A stretch of 64,000 nt of DNA from Melieria omissa. Taxonomy: Eukaryota; Arthropoda; Insecta; Diptera; Ulidiidae. Both the position numbers and the translations under genes were made by a program. Below, one piece after another: positions 10,039 through 22,289 of the stretch. The notes beneath the pieces were generated by a model. The model was given only the letters and a program-made list of their open reading frames with translations, was not told where the DNA came from and ran no database searches. Numbering within the stretch: position 1 is the stretch's first letter; each line of letters starts with the position of its first letter. The stretch is taken from contig OZ020269.1 of assembly GCA_963971225.1 (NCBI GenBank), positions 11,928,701 to 11,992,700 on the forward strand, read 5' to 3'.

Positions 10039-12972
10039 AGGAAGGAAGGGAGCGGACATACAAGGTAAAGTCTCTGATTGCGTTCAACCTGGCGAACGCC
10101 AGAACGATCCTTGTTCCTGTCCAATCCAAGCTGATGCACAGCCTCCGCGCGGCCCTTCTGGATAGCTATTTGGCATCCGCTGAATAGTGAACTAATGTGT
10201 GCAGCGAGTCCTATCCCCAGGACTTCAAATTTGGGTTGTGCGCAGGGTTTGGTGCCCACGTCTCTCGGTTCACTCCGGTGAACGAACGGCTGGCTTCGAT
10301 CCGCATCAAAGCTAAATACTTTAGCATCAGCCTAATTTGCGCGCACGCCCCGACGGAAGAGAAGGACGATGCGACCAAGGATACCTTCTATGCGAATTTC
10401 GAGGACGTCTACGACAGGTGCCCGGCCCATGACGTCAAAATTGTCCTCGGGGACTTCAACGCAAAGGTCGGGCGAGAAGGCATCTTTGGCCCCACAGTCG
10501 GGCAGTTCAGCCTCCATGCGACCACTTCGAACAACGGTCTGAGGCTGATCGATTTCGCCGCGGCACGAAACATGGTAGTTAGTAGCACCAGATTCCAGCA
10601 CCTCGATATCCACAAGGCCACCTGGTTATCCCCCGATCAATCAACCCGCAACCAGATTGATCACATTGTGATTGATGGTAGGCATGCTTCTAGCACTCTA
10701 GATGTGCGCACGTTCCGAGGACCCAACATCGACTCGGACCACTACCTTGTTGCAGCCAAGGTACGCATGCGTCTTTGCGCAGCGAAGACCGCACAACCTA
10801 GTTTGCGAAGAAAGCTGGACATCAGTAAGCTGCGATCACAAGGGGTAGCCGAAGCCTACTCCGCTCAACTCTCCAACCAGCTCGGTCGCTCCCCCTCTCC
10901 ACCTGATGACATCGGCGGATTATGGGCTCACTTATCCCACTCTATGCGCGCCGCCGCAGAAAATGTCCTTGGTTTTCGACGCCCACCACCAAAAAACCAA
11001 TGGTACGATGAAGAGTGTCGCGCAGCCACTGCAGTGAAGAATGCTGCATACAAGAAGACCCTGCAGTCGGCCGCCACGCGAGCCATGACAGAAAAATACC
11101 GGGAGGAGAGGAAGAAAGAGAGGTGCCTTTTTAGACGCAAGAAACGGGAGCAAGAAAGGCGCGAGCGTGAGGAAATCGAGGAGTGCAGGAGCAGGAATGA
11201 CGCCCGAAAATTCTTCCAAAAAGTTAAGCGTCTTACGGAAGGATTTAAGCCTGGGGCATCTTCTTGCAGAGACGAAAACGGGGATCTGGTTACGGATGCG
11301 CAGGGTGTGCTGAGGTTGTGGAAGGAGCACTTCACCAAGCTGCTCGCAGGCGACGAAAGGAACAATACCGCCAGTGGTGAAGATGTCCAGATGGCACCAA
11401 TCGACGACGACGGTGTGGATGTGCCACCGCCCAGCCATGACGAGGTCCGGGTCGCTATCCAGCGACTCAAGAACAACAAAGCTGCAGGGCCGGATGGGCT
11501 ACCAGCTGAATTGTTCAAGGCCGGCGGCGGTGAACTGATTGGGTGCATGCATCAGCTCATTTGCAAAATATGGCTGGAGGAACGAATGCCCAACGATTGG
11601 AACCTCGGTGCCCTTTGTCCTGTGCTGAAGAAAGGCGACCCAACAATATGCGCCAACTACAGGGGTATCAGCCTACTTCCCATTGCATACAAGGTCCTGA
11701 CGAGCGTATTATGTGAAAGACTAAAGCCACTCGCCAAGGCGCTGATTGGACCTTATCAGTGCGGCTTTAGACCTGGTAAGTCCACCATCGACCAGATATT
11801 CACTCTACGCCAAATCCTGGAGAAGACCCATGAGAACCAAATCGATACACACCATCTCTTCATCGATTACAAGGCAGCATTCGATAGCCCGATAAGGGAT
11901 CGCCTATATGCCGCATTGTCTGAACTTGGTATCCCTGCAAAGCTCGTTAGACTTTGCAGAGCGACGTTGAGCAATACGCGCAGCTCCGTCAAGGTTGGAA
12001 GTGACCTCTCCGACCCCTTTGATACCGTTCGAGGTTTCAGACAGGGCGATCCTTTGTCCTGCGACCTCTTCAACTTCACCATGGAGAGTGTTCTGCGCAA
12101 GGCCGATGTACATCGTAATGGCACAATTTTCAACAAAAGTGTCCAGATCCTTGCTTACGCTGATGATATTGATGTCATCGGACGTAACAAGCGAGATGTC
12201 ACCGCTGCCTTTGCGGCTATCGAAAGAGAATCTGCCAAAATGGGTCTGGTGGTAAATGAGGGCAAGACGAAGTATATGCTGTCTACACGCAGGGACTCGC
12301 AGCGGCTAGGGTCTCACGTCGAGGCCGACAGGTATGCTTTTGAAGTTGTCAAGGAATTCGTCTACCTTGGCACCGCCATCAACAGCAGCAATGATGTCAG
12401 TCTGGAGATAAAGCGAAGGATAACTCTTGCCAACAGGTGCTACTACGGTCTCGGTAGGCAATTGAGAAGTAGAGACCTCTCTCGACCGACAAAACTTGCA
12501 CTCTATAGGACGCTTATCTTGCCCGTGCTCCTCTATGGCGCTGAAGCATGGACAATGACATGAAACGACATAGCGGCCCTTGGAGTGTTCGAGAGGAAGG
12601 TGCTTCTCAAAATCTTCGGCCCTGTTCGGGTTGGTGACGACTATCGCATACGAACCAATAACGAGCTGTATGAGCTGTATAAGGACATGGACGTAGCGCA
12701 GCGAATTAACATCCAGCGGCTACGCTGGCTCGGTCATGTCTGCCGCATGGACGACGAAGCTCCGGCGAAAAAGGTATTCGATGCGATGGTTGGATGTCGA
12801 CGGCGAAGAGGGAGGCCGTGTCTCCGGTGGAAGGACCAAGTGGAAGAGGCCCTGGTATCCCTTGGTGTGACCAACTGGAGAAGGCGCGCGCGAAGCAGAG
12901 GCGCCTGGAGAGAAGTTTTGTGGCAGGCCGTAACCCGATAACGGGTTGTCATGGCCAGTTAAGTAAGTAAGT
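10039..12972 (+). mobile_element. RTE-like non-LTR retrotransposon with target-site duplications
   Basis: The 12-bp direct repeat ATTAACTTCATA flanks the insertion (10027-10038 and 12973-12984). The 3' end is a (TAAG)n simple-repeat tail at about 12959-12972, typical of RTE-type LINEs. Base composition is clearly more GC-rich than the flanks. The 2,934-bp body is slightly short because the endonuclease N-terminus is missing. The first ~150 bp (10039-10190) have no clear coding relation to the rest and could be a 5' inversion or foreign sequence. Confidence 0.85.
10197..12941 (+). pseudogene. RTE-like endonuclease/reverse transcriptase, one in-frame stop
   Basis: It encodes the target-primed reverse-transcription enzyme of a LINE. 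Residues 1-200 are an apurinic-like endonuclease domain lacking its N-terminus: the usual catalytic QE segment is absent, but ICAHAPTEEKDD, LGDFNAKVG (~85), NQIDHIVIDGRH and SDHY (~180) are present. A basic coiled region (EERKKERCLFRRKKREQ) follows. The reverse-transcriptase core runs from about 420 to 700, with NYRGISLLP, FRPGKSTIDQIF, LFIDYKAAFDS (~555), FRQGDPLSCDLFN and the catalytic AYADD (~653). A single TGA at 12561-12563 interrupts the frame after EAWTMT. The same frame continues for 126 codons (FERKVLLKIFG, RWLGHVCRMD, RGRPCLRWKDQ) to TAA. A single substitution therefore separates it from an open frame. Readthrough is possible but unsupported. Confidence 0.9.
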
Positions 12973-13055
12973 ATTAACTTCATATAGTTCGTACGGAAAG
13001 CATATGAAAAATTACATTCAATGCGAAGCGGTCGAAGGTTTAGTTGTCTTCCCTG

Positions 13056-13650
13056 ACGTCAGGACTTTTTTTAAAAGAATTTTGAAATTTCAACGACATG
13101 GATATATAAAAAAATTTTTCAAAATTTAGCACTGTTTAGTTTTTTTTGTGGGGTATTTTGTAAAAAGAAAACGATGTTTTCAAATGATTTTGATATTTCA
13201 AGGGCATGGAAATTTTGAAAATTTATTTTAAAAACTTAGCATTATGTAGAAAATCAGTCAAGTATTTTTTAAAAGAAAAAAGTGATTTTGAGAGAGAAGA
13301 GAAGGACTTTGAAATTTCAAGGACATGGATTTGTCGAATAGTTATAATATATGGGTATCAAATAAAAGAGAACACTTCTTAGAATTACCAAAAAAAATAT
13401 TTGTGGACGCGCAAGAATTAGCTCAAAAGTATTGAAAATGTCTGTTTAAGACTTTATCCTTAAATATCCTTGCCAATATTTTTTTTTAAAGTCTTAAGGA
13501 CTAATATTGGCACATCCTCGAATTTCTTCTTTAAATTCCTTTTTTATGACTTTGAAAATTCAAAGACATGGATTCTTTTTTTTTAATTTAGCAAAAGGAA
13601 AAAGGTTTTTTTTAATGATTTTGTAATTTCTAGGACATAATAATAATGAA
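13056..13650. repeat. AT-rich repeat with recurring TTTCAAGGACATGGA motif
   Basis: Variants of TTGAAATTTCAAGGACATGGA-like sequence recur near 13082, 13190, 13310, 13552 and 13624. Parts match the MITE interior at 4.48-4.77 kb, including GACGTCAGGA at the left and ACTTTATCCTTAAATATCCTTG followed by a GGACTAATAT block at the right. No coding capacity. It is probably a degraded copy or partial tandem array of the same non-autonomous family. Confidence 0.55.
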
Positions 13651-13699
13651 TATAAATAATTTTAATTAATTAAAAAAAATTAAAAATTAAATTAGAAGC

Positions 13700-15119
13700 A
13701 CTCAATGTTTAATGTGAGTAGTTTAGTTCATCTTCTTCTTCATTACAATTTTCAGAGACAGGATAGTGCAGCTTTTTGCACTGCACAGACTGTAACAATG
13801 CAGTTTTCTGATTTTTCTGCTATTCAAGCAAACCATAACGTCGAGACATCTCTGCTACTTTTAACAGGTGTCGAGGTTGCCAACGTTTCAATTACTGACA
13901 GCACTTTACACTCATACAAACACACACACAGCAGCACACATGTAAATAATATTTAAAGAACTGTACGCATTGTTACATGAAAATATGCAATTTTCAGTGA
14001 AAATTCCTTGAAAATGCTTACACACCCAACGCCCCAAGACAACTCTTCACGCTCTCAACTCCTCTCGTTACCCCTCTCTCGTTCTCTCGCTTCAGAACAA
14101 CAACAACATTTGAATTTTTCAAATTGGAAATTGTTGCGCCTCGCTCCTCGCGCTGCTGGCTGCAACTCAACTCCTCACACAAGGCCGCACTCGACTGACA
14201 TTGCACTTCTCGTGTGTGTTGGCGCACGTGTACGTGTCCACACTTTACATTGTAATTTAATCAAACTCACAATCGGCCCGAACTTGCGCACAAATAAATT
14301 GCCAGCGTTTGGCTTGTTAACGCTGTTGACTGTTTGCTCGTTGGTTGCTCGTTTTTTTTGGTTTTGTTTTTGTTGCTTTCCGTGTTTGTTCGTAATTTAA
14401 AATGGCCAACGAGGTCAGCTACGAAGCGCTGTGTTCAATTTGCATAATTTATGCACCGAAGCTGTGACACTGCAGGAGGCAGCGGAGGTGTGTGCAACAG
14501 AAAAAGTCAGCAAATTAATTGTTGCATTCAAGCAGCGCAACAAAAAAAAAAATAAGTAACAACAAATTAATAGGAAACATGAACACAAAAAATCCTTTGC
14601 TGCTTTATTGTTTGACATTTGAAGAATAAAATCTTTATTTTGTTTTGGTTTGTATTTGAATTGCAAATTTTCAATTCTTCTCCTGAAAATGTTTTCCTTT
14701 TTCTCTGAGTTACAAGAATTGTGTTTAAAATGCTTATTCTGTTACTTTGTTGCTTTGAAGACAATTCAAAGAATTTGGTTTTCTGAAAAGTGTTTGCCTG
14801 AAGTATTAGTTCGGTTTTCCTCTTTAAGTTTTCTGGTTAATTATCAGTTTAAATGTAATAAAAATAATATTATAAATATAAAAAATAAACTCATTGAGAA
14901 ATATTTTTTATCTTAAGGTCAAAGTTAAGACTTCAAAGATTAAAATTAAAAACAAATTAAGAGTGTTGTTGTTATGGCGTAGAATTTTCATTTAATATAA
15001 ATTTTTTAAATATTTTATTTTTATTTTTTTTTTTAAAAACGTATGAAGTGCTCAGAATCTTTCAAATCTGCGTTGAGTCTGACTTGGTTTGTTTGAATCA
15101 GTTACTCTGCCAGTTGGGA
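13700..15119. other. Non-coding stretch, no gene seen
   Basis: Host-like sequence. The 14,000-14,400 part is richer in GC and CT and contains a short open frame (14,008-14,400) without recognisable domains. The rest is AT-rich. No element ends found. Confidence 0.5.
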
Positions 15120-15480
15120 TTTCGCTGAAGTCACTTAGGTAAGTACAACTGGCTGGTCACGAATGACCTCACATAGACCTTCTTACGACCTTGGCGATAC
15201 CAGATGGAGATTTGTTTATGAATTGTAATAATAATTCTTCAGAACACGAGTGCTTTTGGCAAACTTCAGCAAACGCTTTAGGCCTGGCAAAGCCACTTTC
15301 CCTAGTCTGGCGAGCTCATTTGCCTCAAAGATTGTTAAGCTATGCCTTGAAATTGCGAGATAAAAGCAAAAGACATGCTCCAATGTCTTCAAAGATTCAA
15401 AGTTTCTCCACACAAATATACCTCACACACATTCTGTAACTTTCCCTATGACGCCTCTGCAGTTTTAAGCTTTTCTGGTC
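15120..15480 (-). pseudogene. LINE ORF2 C-terminus (zinc-knuckle region) fragment
   Basis: Minus-strand translation from about 15413 gives ESLKTLEHVFCFYLAISRHS (about 15,330-15,400) followed by ANELARLGKVALPGLKRLLK. This matches the arrangement at the end of RNase H-type LINE proteins: a Cys/His knuckle of the E-T-x-E-H-x-L-C-x-C-P-A type, then a leucine-rich tail. Downstream (15,150-15,215 reversed) the sequence resembles a degraded LINE 3' UTR of the same general kind as 5337-5417. The Cys positions are partly mutated and the upstream domains are absent. It is recognised from residue pattern only. Confidence 0.55.
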
Positions 15481-16227
15481 TATGCTAAAAACCTTTTTAA
15501 CCTGGCAAAATTATAAATTCCGGATCTGTTTTCCTCTGCAAAGAAGTTGAACTGGCTTTCCTTGGATTGAGACTGATTGGTTAGTTCCAGAACTATTAAA
15601 TAAGGAATTCACAATTGGCCACTTTGGTTTCCTAGTGAAAGTGCGATCTCTCTACCTTTCACGCACTTCTCTACCTTCCCAACCTAAACTACTTCCCTTA
15701 TCTCCTCAGACGAAGCAAGTTTAGAGAGAATGGAATTGTTGCTGATCATCGTTTGACAGTGAAACTACCGCAGAACTACTAAAGTGGACTTAACTACTCT
15801 CAAAGTAGAACTACTGAGACCAAAAATAGGTTCTGGAACGCTGAGGTCCTTACCAGACTGCACTTTGCATAAAATGTCTAAAGTGTTCCTTGATCTTTCT
15901 GTTATTTGATCTCTTTGTTCCTTCTGTTTTTGGTTCTTCCGAGTTTCTCAGTAAACTCATGCGCCAGTTTCGAAGATTTTACTGTCATTTTCAGATTCCC
16001 TTTAGGCCAGATTGTCCTATGTTCCAAATAGAATGCTCTGTTCCAAAGTGTCCTTTGACTCATATCAGAATTGCTTTGCTGCTGCGGGTGACTCTTTCAT
16101 GCGCTACTTTCAAGGTCATAGTTGTCTGCTGCATACTCTTGATTACAGTTTGATTGTCCTGTGCTTCTTCACATTCTTTCCACACACCTGACTTTTTTCA
16201 GAAGTGGTGCTCATAACTCCAGAAATA
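15481..16227. other. Non-coding stretch, no gene seen
   Basis: No domain-bearing frame and no repeat ends recognised. It borders the mariner insertion that starts at 16228. Confidence 0.5.
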
Positions 16228-16969
16228 TCAGGTGTACAACTTTGCTTCCGCCGTTTTCCGATAGGTGGCTGTACCGGCTGAGGCTGGTTGAAATACATAG
16301 ATGGTAATGCCTTTAAAGTGAGTGTGGACAGTGCATAACGAATTGTCATCGCCGTTTCAGTGACAGTTGTTCTTGTTTTCGTATTATTCACGCTCGAAAA
16401 TGTCCGTTTATGTGCCCAATTCTCGCCATTTGCGGGAAGTTTTACTTTTCTGTTACAATTCGAAAAAAAATGCAGCTGAAGCGCATCGAATGCTCTCAGA
16501 AACTTACGGTGATGCTGCTCTGAGTGAAAGAACGTGTCGGGAGTGGTTTCAACGTTTTAAAAATGGTGATTTCGATGTCGAAGACAAACATGGTGGTGGC
16601 CACTTTTGCGGCCTCACGTCGCAAAAGTGGTCAAAAAGTACCTGGAAACGCTGAAATGGGAAGTCTTGCCCCACCCGCCGTATTCCCCAGATGTCGCCCC
16701 TTCTGACTTCCACCTATTCCGTTCGATGGCACACGGCCTGGCAGATCAACATTTTCAATCCTTCGAAGAATTGGAAAAATGGATTGCTTCATGGATAGCG
16801 TCAAAAGAGGACTCCTTTTTTCGAGCCGGGATCCGAAAATTGCCGGAAAGATGGGAGAAAGTTGTCGCTAGCGACGGACAATACTTTGAATAATACATAT
16901 GTAAGCATTTTTTCGCAATAAAGCTTTTAATTTTGGAAAAAAACGGCGGAAGCAAAGTTGTACACCTGA
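16228..16969 (+). mobile_element. Deleted Mos1-like mariner, copy A
   Basis: The ends are TCAGGTGTACAACTTTGCTT... (16228) and its perfect inverse (to 16969), about 30 bp, each flanked by TA (16226-16227 and 16970-16971). At 742 bp it is much shorter than a complete mariner (about 1.3 kb). Its sequence is nearly identical to copy B at 57,641-58,375 except at the internal deletion junction. Confidence 0.9.
16400..16893 (+). pseudogene. Mariner transposase remnant (mauritiana-like), copy A
   Basis: The N-terminal ~60 codons (MSVYVPNSRHLREVLLF..., AAEAHRMLSETYGD..., CREWFQRFKNGDFDVEDK) are the helix-turn-helix DNA-binding part and resemble the Mos1/mauritiana subfamily. After HGGG the sequence jumps, out of frame, to the C-terminal third: HVAKVVKKYLETLKWEVLPH, YSPDVAPSDFHLF (the third catalytic Asp of DD34D) and KLPERWEKVVASDGQYFE. 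The first two catalytic Asp regions are deleted. The junction contains an 11-bp palindrome, CCACTTTTGCG/CGCAAAAGTGG (16600-16630). The nearby alternative start at 16367 is less likely than ATG 16400, given alignment with mariner proteins. Confidence 0.9.
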
Positions 16970-19059
16970 TACATCAAAAAAGGTTCAGTTCACTTGAGAA
17001 GATACCAGCCCCTAGAAGAAGAGATATTAATAAACTTGTATACATACTTCTTAACTTTAAACTCAAACAGTTAATTGATTTTGTTTCAAAACACAATTTA
17101 GACTAACACTAAAATACTATTAAGACTACTAAGAAAAGGCAAGAAATTTTGATTCTTGGAACCATAGCAGACTTTGGTACTCACAGAGTTCCTTATTTTC
17201 ATACTGTAACAAAATAGCAAAACAGTTAAGAGGTCTAAAGACTTTGTGGCAATTGCAAATACTTAGGTAGCAAATCTTCAAAAGTATTAAGCAGCTCTCT
17301 GCTTGCAAGCCAAAATCAACTGGTATCCTTATGCCTTGTTGAAGGATTAGCCAAAGTGCTCTGCCAATAAATTTCTCTATAATAAATTTCTCTCTCTTTC
17401 TGTTTGTGGTTGAGCATAACATTTGTGACTAAATTTCATGCGGAAACTATGGCATCACTTCGTAAGGCACACAATTTCCTATTACACGCACGCATGAAGC
17501 AGCTGTGTGTGTATGTGTGTGTTCATGTGTGTGAGTGTGTAGAATGCAAAATGAAATATGCATAAGTTGTAATGATGCCCGTGGTGCAGCTAATAATTTC
17601 CTCAGTATGCTGGCAACCATAACAGCAACAAGTACAATAACAACAACAACAACAAAGAATAGTATTAAGCGACAACTGCATATCAAATTTACAAACTCAA
17701 ATCCAACGAGCGCACAACTGCACAGCTCAGGCAGCCAGCAGGAGGCGACTCACTCTCAATGATCCCCCTCGCCCTGTTCTGCATTGCCGTCTGTCGGTTG
17801 CGGCAGATGACATTAGATTGCGAATGCATTGTTATGTGAGTTAGCAGTGCAACGACAGTTGCAAGGAGCGCCACAATCAGCAACAACAATTCCATGCAGA
17901 GTGACATTTAATGAACTCGACTGTGCGGCGCAACCAACCAGCCAGCTGCTGCTGTTTGCAATAGTTGCAATGGTTGCCGCATTAGATGCATCACACCAGC
18001 AACACGACAGCAACAGTTGCTGAGGTTTGGCATTGCGGCAGCTTGCAGCTCACAGCTTCGTCATTATTGATTGCAAACTTTAAAGTCAACCAACACAACA
18101 ATATGGCAGCCAAGACATATTGTTGTTGCCCATCAAGTTGGTGGCATCAATAATTTTTACATTATAAATATTTTTTTATTTTGTTTTTGTTTTAGTGCCT
18201 GTTCGAGCTGCGTTATTGCATAATCCAACCACTTGCAATGCACATTTTATGTACTTTCTTTACTTTTGCTGACTTTTCCTCGTGCGCTGCTACACGCTTG
18301 CACAATTTTTGTTGTTATGTTGTTATTTTGGGTTTTTGTCGGCTGTCGCAGTGCCAAAGAAACTTTATGACAACAACTTTATGTCTGTGCTTGCATTTCT
18401 TGAGCACATAACTTACGCAGCGCCCGTACGAGCACTTAATCGTGTAATGGCCACGCTGGCATACTTCAAGGCGCGCGCGCGCTCCAGCTGCCACTTGCAT
18501 TGTTGCAATACTCGTATGACATTGCCCGATTGTGCGTATGTCTGTCTGTCTGTGTTGTATGACTGAAGATGTTGTTGGCTGTTGGCTGTGCAGTTTGTAG
18601 CGGATGGATTTAACTTTTCCGAACGACTGCACACAATACTTAAGTGTTGCACTTAATCGCGCGCGTGTGTGTGTTTGTGTGCGGGAAATGAGTTGTCTTT
18701 GTGCTGCTTGGCTGTTTGTTGTTTAGTTGGCACATATTTTGAGGTTTATGATTGTTTAACTTATGGCACGTAAGTTGCATGAATGCATAAAATGTTGCGG
18801 ACACGAAATGAGTTCAATAGAGACACAAAAACCTAAATAGTAAATGTGAAGTTAGGTTAGGAAAAAAAGGATGTATGAAGTTTTCAGCGGTCATGGTTTA
18901 TTGTGTACTCTTGCAGTGCGTAAGTAATAAGATTAAACTGTACAGAAGCGAATAAACTGGAAGAAGAAAAAGCGAAATACGTTCAGGTAAGTTCCACGTT
19001 CCAAAGTTAGGTGGAAGCTCCTAAAAGCTTACAACAATTTAATGCATTAGTCCTTCTGC
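16970..19059. other. Non-coding stretch with microsatellites
   Basis: No gene supported. It contains (GT)n near 17505-17540, (CAA)n near 17638-17655, a GCGCGCGCGC run at 18,472-18,481 and (GT)n near 18,664-18,680. An open frame at 17129-17422 on the minus strand shows no recognisable domain. Confidence 0.55.
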
Positions 19060-19555
19060 AAATCTGTAGGTGCACCTGAACAAAGCAATTTGGAATTCCT
19101 CAACGATTACACGACGCACTGAACTAAAAATATTCAACTTTAACGTAAAATCAAATCTACTCTATGCAAGCGAAACGTGGAATATGACATCGTCGGATAT
19201 TCAAGCCCTACAAGTTTTTGTTAACCGCTACCTCCGGCCCGACCAGCCCGACACTATATGTAATACCAATCTGTGGGCCAAAACAAACCAAACACCAATG
19301 CGTCTAGAAATTACAAAAAAGAAATGGGATTTGGCTTGGTCATGTTTTGAGAAGACCATCAAATGACATTAGAATCGACTTGAGTCCACAAGGCAGCCGG
19401 CGAAGGGGCGGACCCGCGCAAACCTGGAGGAGGAACCTAGAAGCAGATATAACAAGAATAAACAAAACCTGAGGCGAAATTAAGATGCTGGCGCTTGACA
19501 GAAATGAATGGAGGAAACTCGTTGCGGCCCTTTGCTCCCTCGCGGATCTTTAGGA
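19060..19555 (+). pseudogene. Non-LTR retrotransposon C-terminal fragment
   Basis: Translation gives the post-RT region of an insect LINE: TELKIFNFNVKSNLLYASETW (19,115-19,180), SSDIQALQVFVNRYLR, a degraded segment equivalent to the ITKKKWDLAW...TLRK block (about 19,310-19,350), a region corresponding to GRRGRTRANLEEE (about 19,405-19,440), and EWRKLVAAL near 19,505-19,535. Several frameshifts and stops (TGA about 19,364, TAG about 19,551) interrupt it. It belongs to a LINE family different from the RTE-like copy at 10 kb. The clade is not assigned. Confidence 0.7.
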
Positions 19556-22289
19556 CTCTATATATATTAGCGCCTGAACAGATTGTCTTATGATTTTTTC
19601 CAGCAACACTTTTCAGTACAAAATCGTTAAATAGTTCGACCAAAGTGTTTTCCACTAAAATAAAACTTTCTGAACTTTAGAGATCTGCAATTAAAATTTC
19701 ATAAAACTGCAATTTGAAATTGTGAGATTTTTAAGAATTGAGAACTACGTCTTTAATTATAATTCTAATTATAATAATTATTATTATTTTACAAGTCTCA
19801 CAGTTTTATAAAAATGCAGTTGCAGTTCAGAATTATGTATTTATTTATTCAAGAAAAACATTTTTTTACGAAATACAAATATTTCTTAAATAAATAAGTA
19901 CGCAATTCTCACAATTTCTTAGAAATACACTTTGAAAAGTTGAGAATTATGTATTTATTTACTTATTTATTTACTTATTTTTAAATTAAAAAAGTTGCTG
20001 TCAACATTTTTATTTCGTAAACAAATACTATCAACTGATCTCTCAGCCAACCAAATAGACTGGTTAATCATAAATAACTCAAGTTTTAGTATACATAGAA
20101 AACAAATCCACTTCCTTTTATCCTCCTCCTCCTGCTGTCATCCTATTAACTGAGTCTAAAGTGTAATCGGCTTTTAAGCCTGAGTCCTTTTGAAAATGGA
20201 TCTTCCTTAGGTCCACTTCTTTGGCTACCCCTCACATTCATGAATCCATGCATTCATACATTATAAAATAGTGATTAAAATTTGGTTCATTTTGGGGTTT
20301 CTCCAAGCTTTTAATATCTGCTTTCACTGTTTGTTAGGCTCATCAGGCACCTTGGTCCGAGAGTCCAATTGCTGTTGTTTTGTTTCCATTGAATCTGAAT
20401 AAATCGATCGTCGGCAAAGCGATAAATCTAAACATGAAATAGGGTCAGTTCGGTGCGTATCCTTATTTATTATTAATTCTTTTATTATAAAAAAAAAAAT
20501 ACAATTTTAAGCAACGAATGAACAAACGGACAAGGCAAGGGAACAGAAATTTGAAAACATGAGTACAAAGGGGAAAGGAAAGCAATGGGATTAGCGATGA
20601 GATCGACACATCGCTCAATATAGCTTTGATTTGAATGGCATCGTCCACACATCTCCACAGAATTCACATCTATGCTTTAACGAGAATTAGAAACATAAGA
20701 TTAGAAGAGAGAAACATAGATCCTCCTTAAAATTTAGGAGTCTTTTTAAAGTTAGCAGGCAGCTGTTTTGTTTTATAAACTTAGTAAAACCAACAAACCA
20801 GCTATTTTCATGCAGATCTAAAATTAACATTTTTTTTTTATTCGTTGTCTAAATCGTCTACATTTTAAATTCAATCTTCAGATAACAATTTACTTATACA
20901 TAGTTCAAACTATTCGATTATGCTGCCATTCAAGAAACTCTAGTCTTCCTGCAGCTGCACAGGTGCCATTACTTTTCACTTAACTCGCTTGCAAAGTGCA
21001 GCTTCCCATAAGTATTTGCCACCTGCTCTCTCCCCCTTCCCCCTTTCTCCCTTTAGCTCATCTCAGTTAGCATCGAAACCATTTTCGCCGTAGTAACGAA
21101 CTCTGACAATGCCTTCCGCATTTCATTTGCTGCCACAAAGCAACACACAACAACTTCCCTCTCACACACACACTCACAAAAATAAACGTATTCTCCTTGT
21201 CTCCCAACACAGCCACTCGTTGGCATTTATATTTAGGTCAGACGTGTGCAAACGCGGCAAAACTTTAAAGCGCAAAATTTTCTACTTAACACGGACAGCG
21301 CAACATTACCGTCTGATGTCATACGAAAGTGACAAAACGGTTGAAGGCGAAATGAGAAAAAAATAAAAAATGAAACATAAAAAAGCATGAAAGAACAGTA
21401 AGAAGTGCAAGCAAATTACCTGGTGTAGCTGCATGCAAGCAAATCTGTGTATGTGTGTGTGTGTGATACTTAACAAGGTGACACACCGAGGCACGAGACA
21501 GCCGCAACACAATGACACAACGACTCGGTGCAACAAGACACAAGTGAAGTCAACGAGAAAACCATTTACAAAACAACAACAACAACAACAACAAGAACGT
21601 TTGTTCCCTGAGCGACCTGCTCCGCATCGTCTGATGCCAACAACACCGGCAACCGTCACAATTGCTCAGACACAAACGATTCGAACAAGCACACAGCGAC
21701 AAACCGAGCAACAGCAGCAGACACTTGCAACATGTTACATGAGCGTGGATAATGCACGAAAAACAAAAACAAAAAACCGAAGACAAAGACAAAAAGCAAC
21801 ACGACACGCGACAGGCACCCAGCCAGCCAAATGCAAGGCGGAAACATTTGTGAAAAATTGCATGAAATGCAGGAAACAATGCAATGCGAGATAAAATGCG
21901 CAAAAGCGGAAGTGAGCAAATGCATTGCAGCACAATCCAGCAGTCAGTGGTGGCGGCGGCGGCGGCGGCAGGGGAGAGTGGGAGCGGAAATGGCATTCAA
22001 GTTAAGATGGCGTGTGGTGCTGGGATTGTCTTCTACAGAAGTTTTGCGACAAATTTTGAATTGGAAACGAATTGAAAAATGAGTGGTGAAAAGGACTTAA
22101 GCAAAGAGTTGGCAGATTATGTGGGATCAAAAAGGCTGCAAGGGATCAGTGCAGCTGTGAATATTGGGAATGTTGATTAGAAGAAATTAATTGGAAAATG
22201 GCGATCAAGAATGGGACTGAGAGTGCAATGAGGAGAAAAGAAGTTGAAAGGAAGACGAAGGAAATTGAGTAAAGAAAAATAATGGAATA
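19556..22289. other. Non-coding stretch, no gene seen
   Basis: AT-rich DNA with (CA)n near 21,160, (GT)n at about 21,450-21,464, (CAA)n at about 21,574-21,592 and (GGC)n at 21,953-21,968. A 153-codon open frame at 21,433-21,894 is Gln/Thr/Arg-rich because of (CAA)n-type composition. I do not accept it as a gene. Confidence 0.55.

Noticed and set aside
10928..11548. 206-codon frame on the minus strand
   Set aside because: Shadow of the RTE reverse-transcriptase ORF on the opposite strand.
18472..18481. GCGCGCGCGC as a Z-DNA regulatory element
   Set aside because: Only 10 bp long and alone; insufficient support.
21433..21894. 153-codon Gln/Thr/Arg-rich frame
   Set aside because: Low-complexity CAA/ACA composition, no domain, and an overlapping equally long frame on the other strand.
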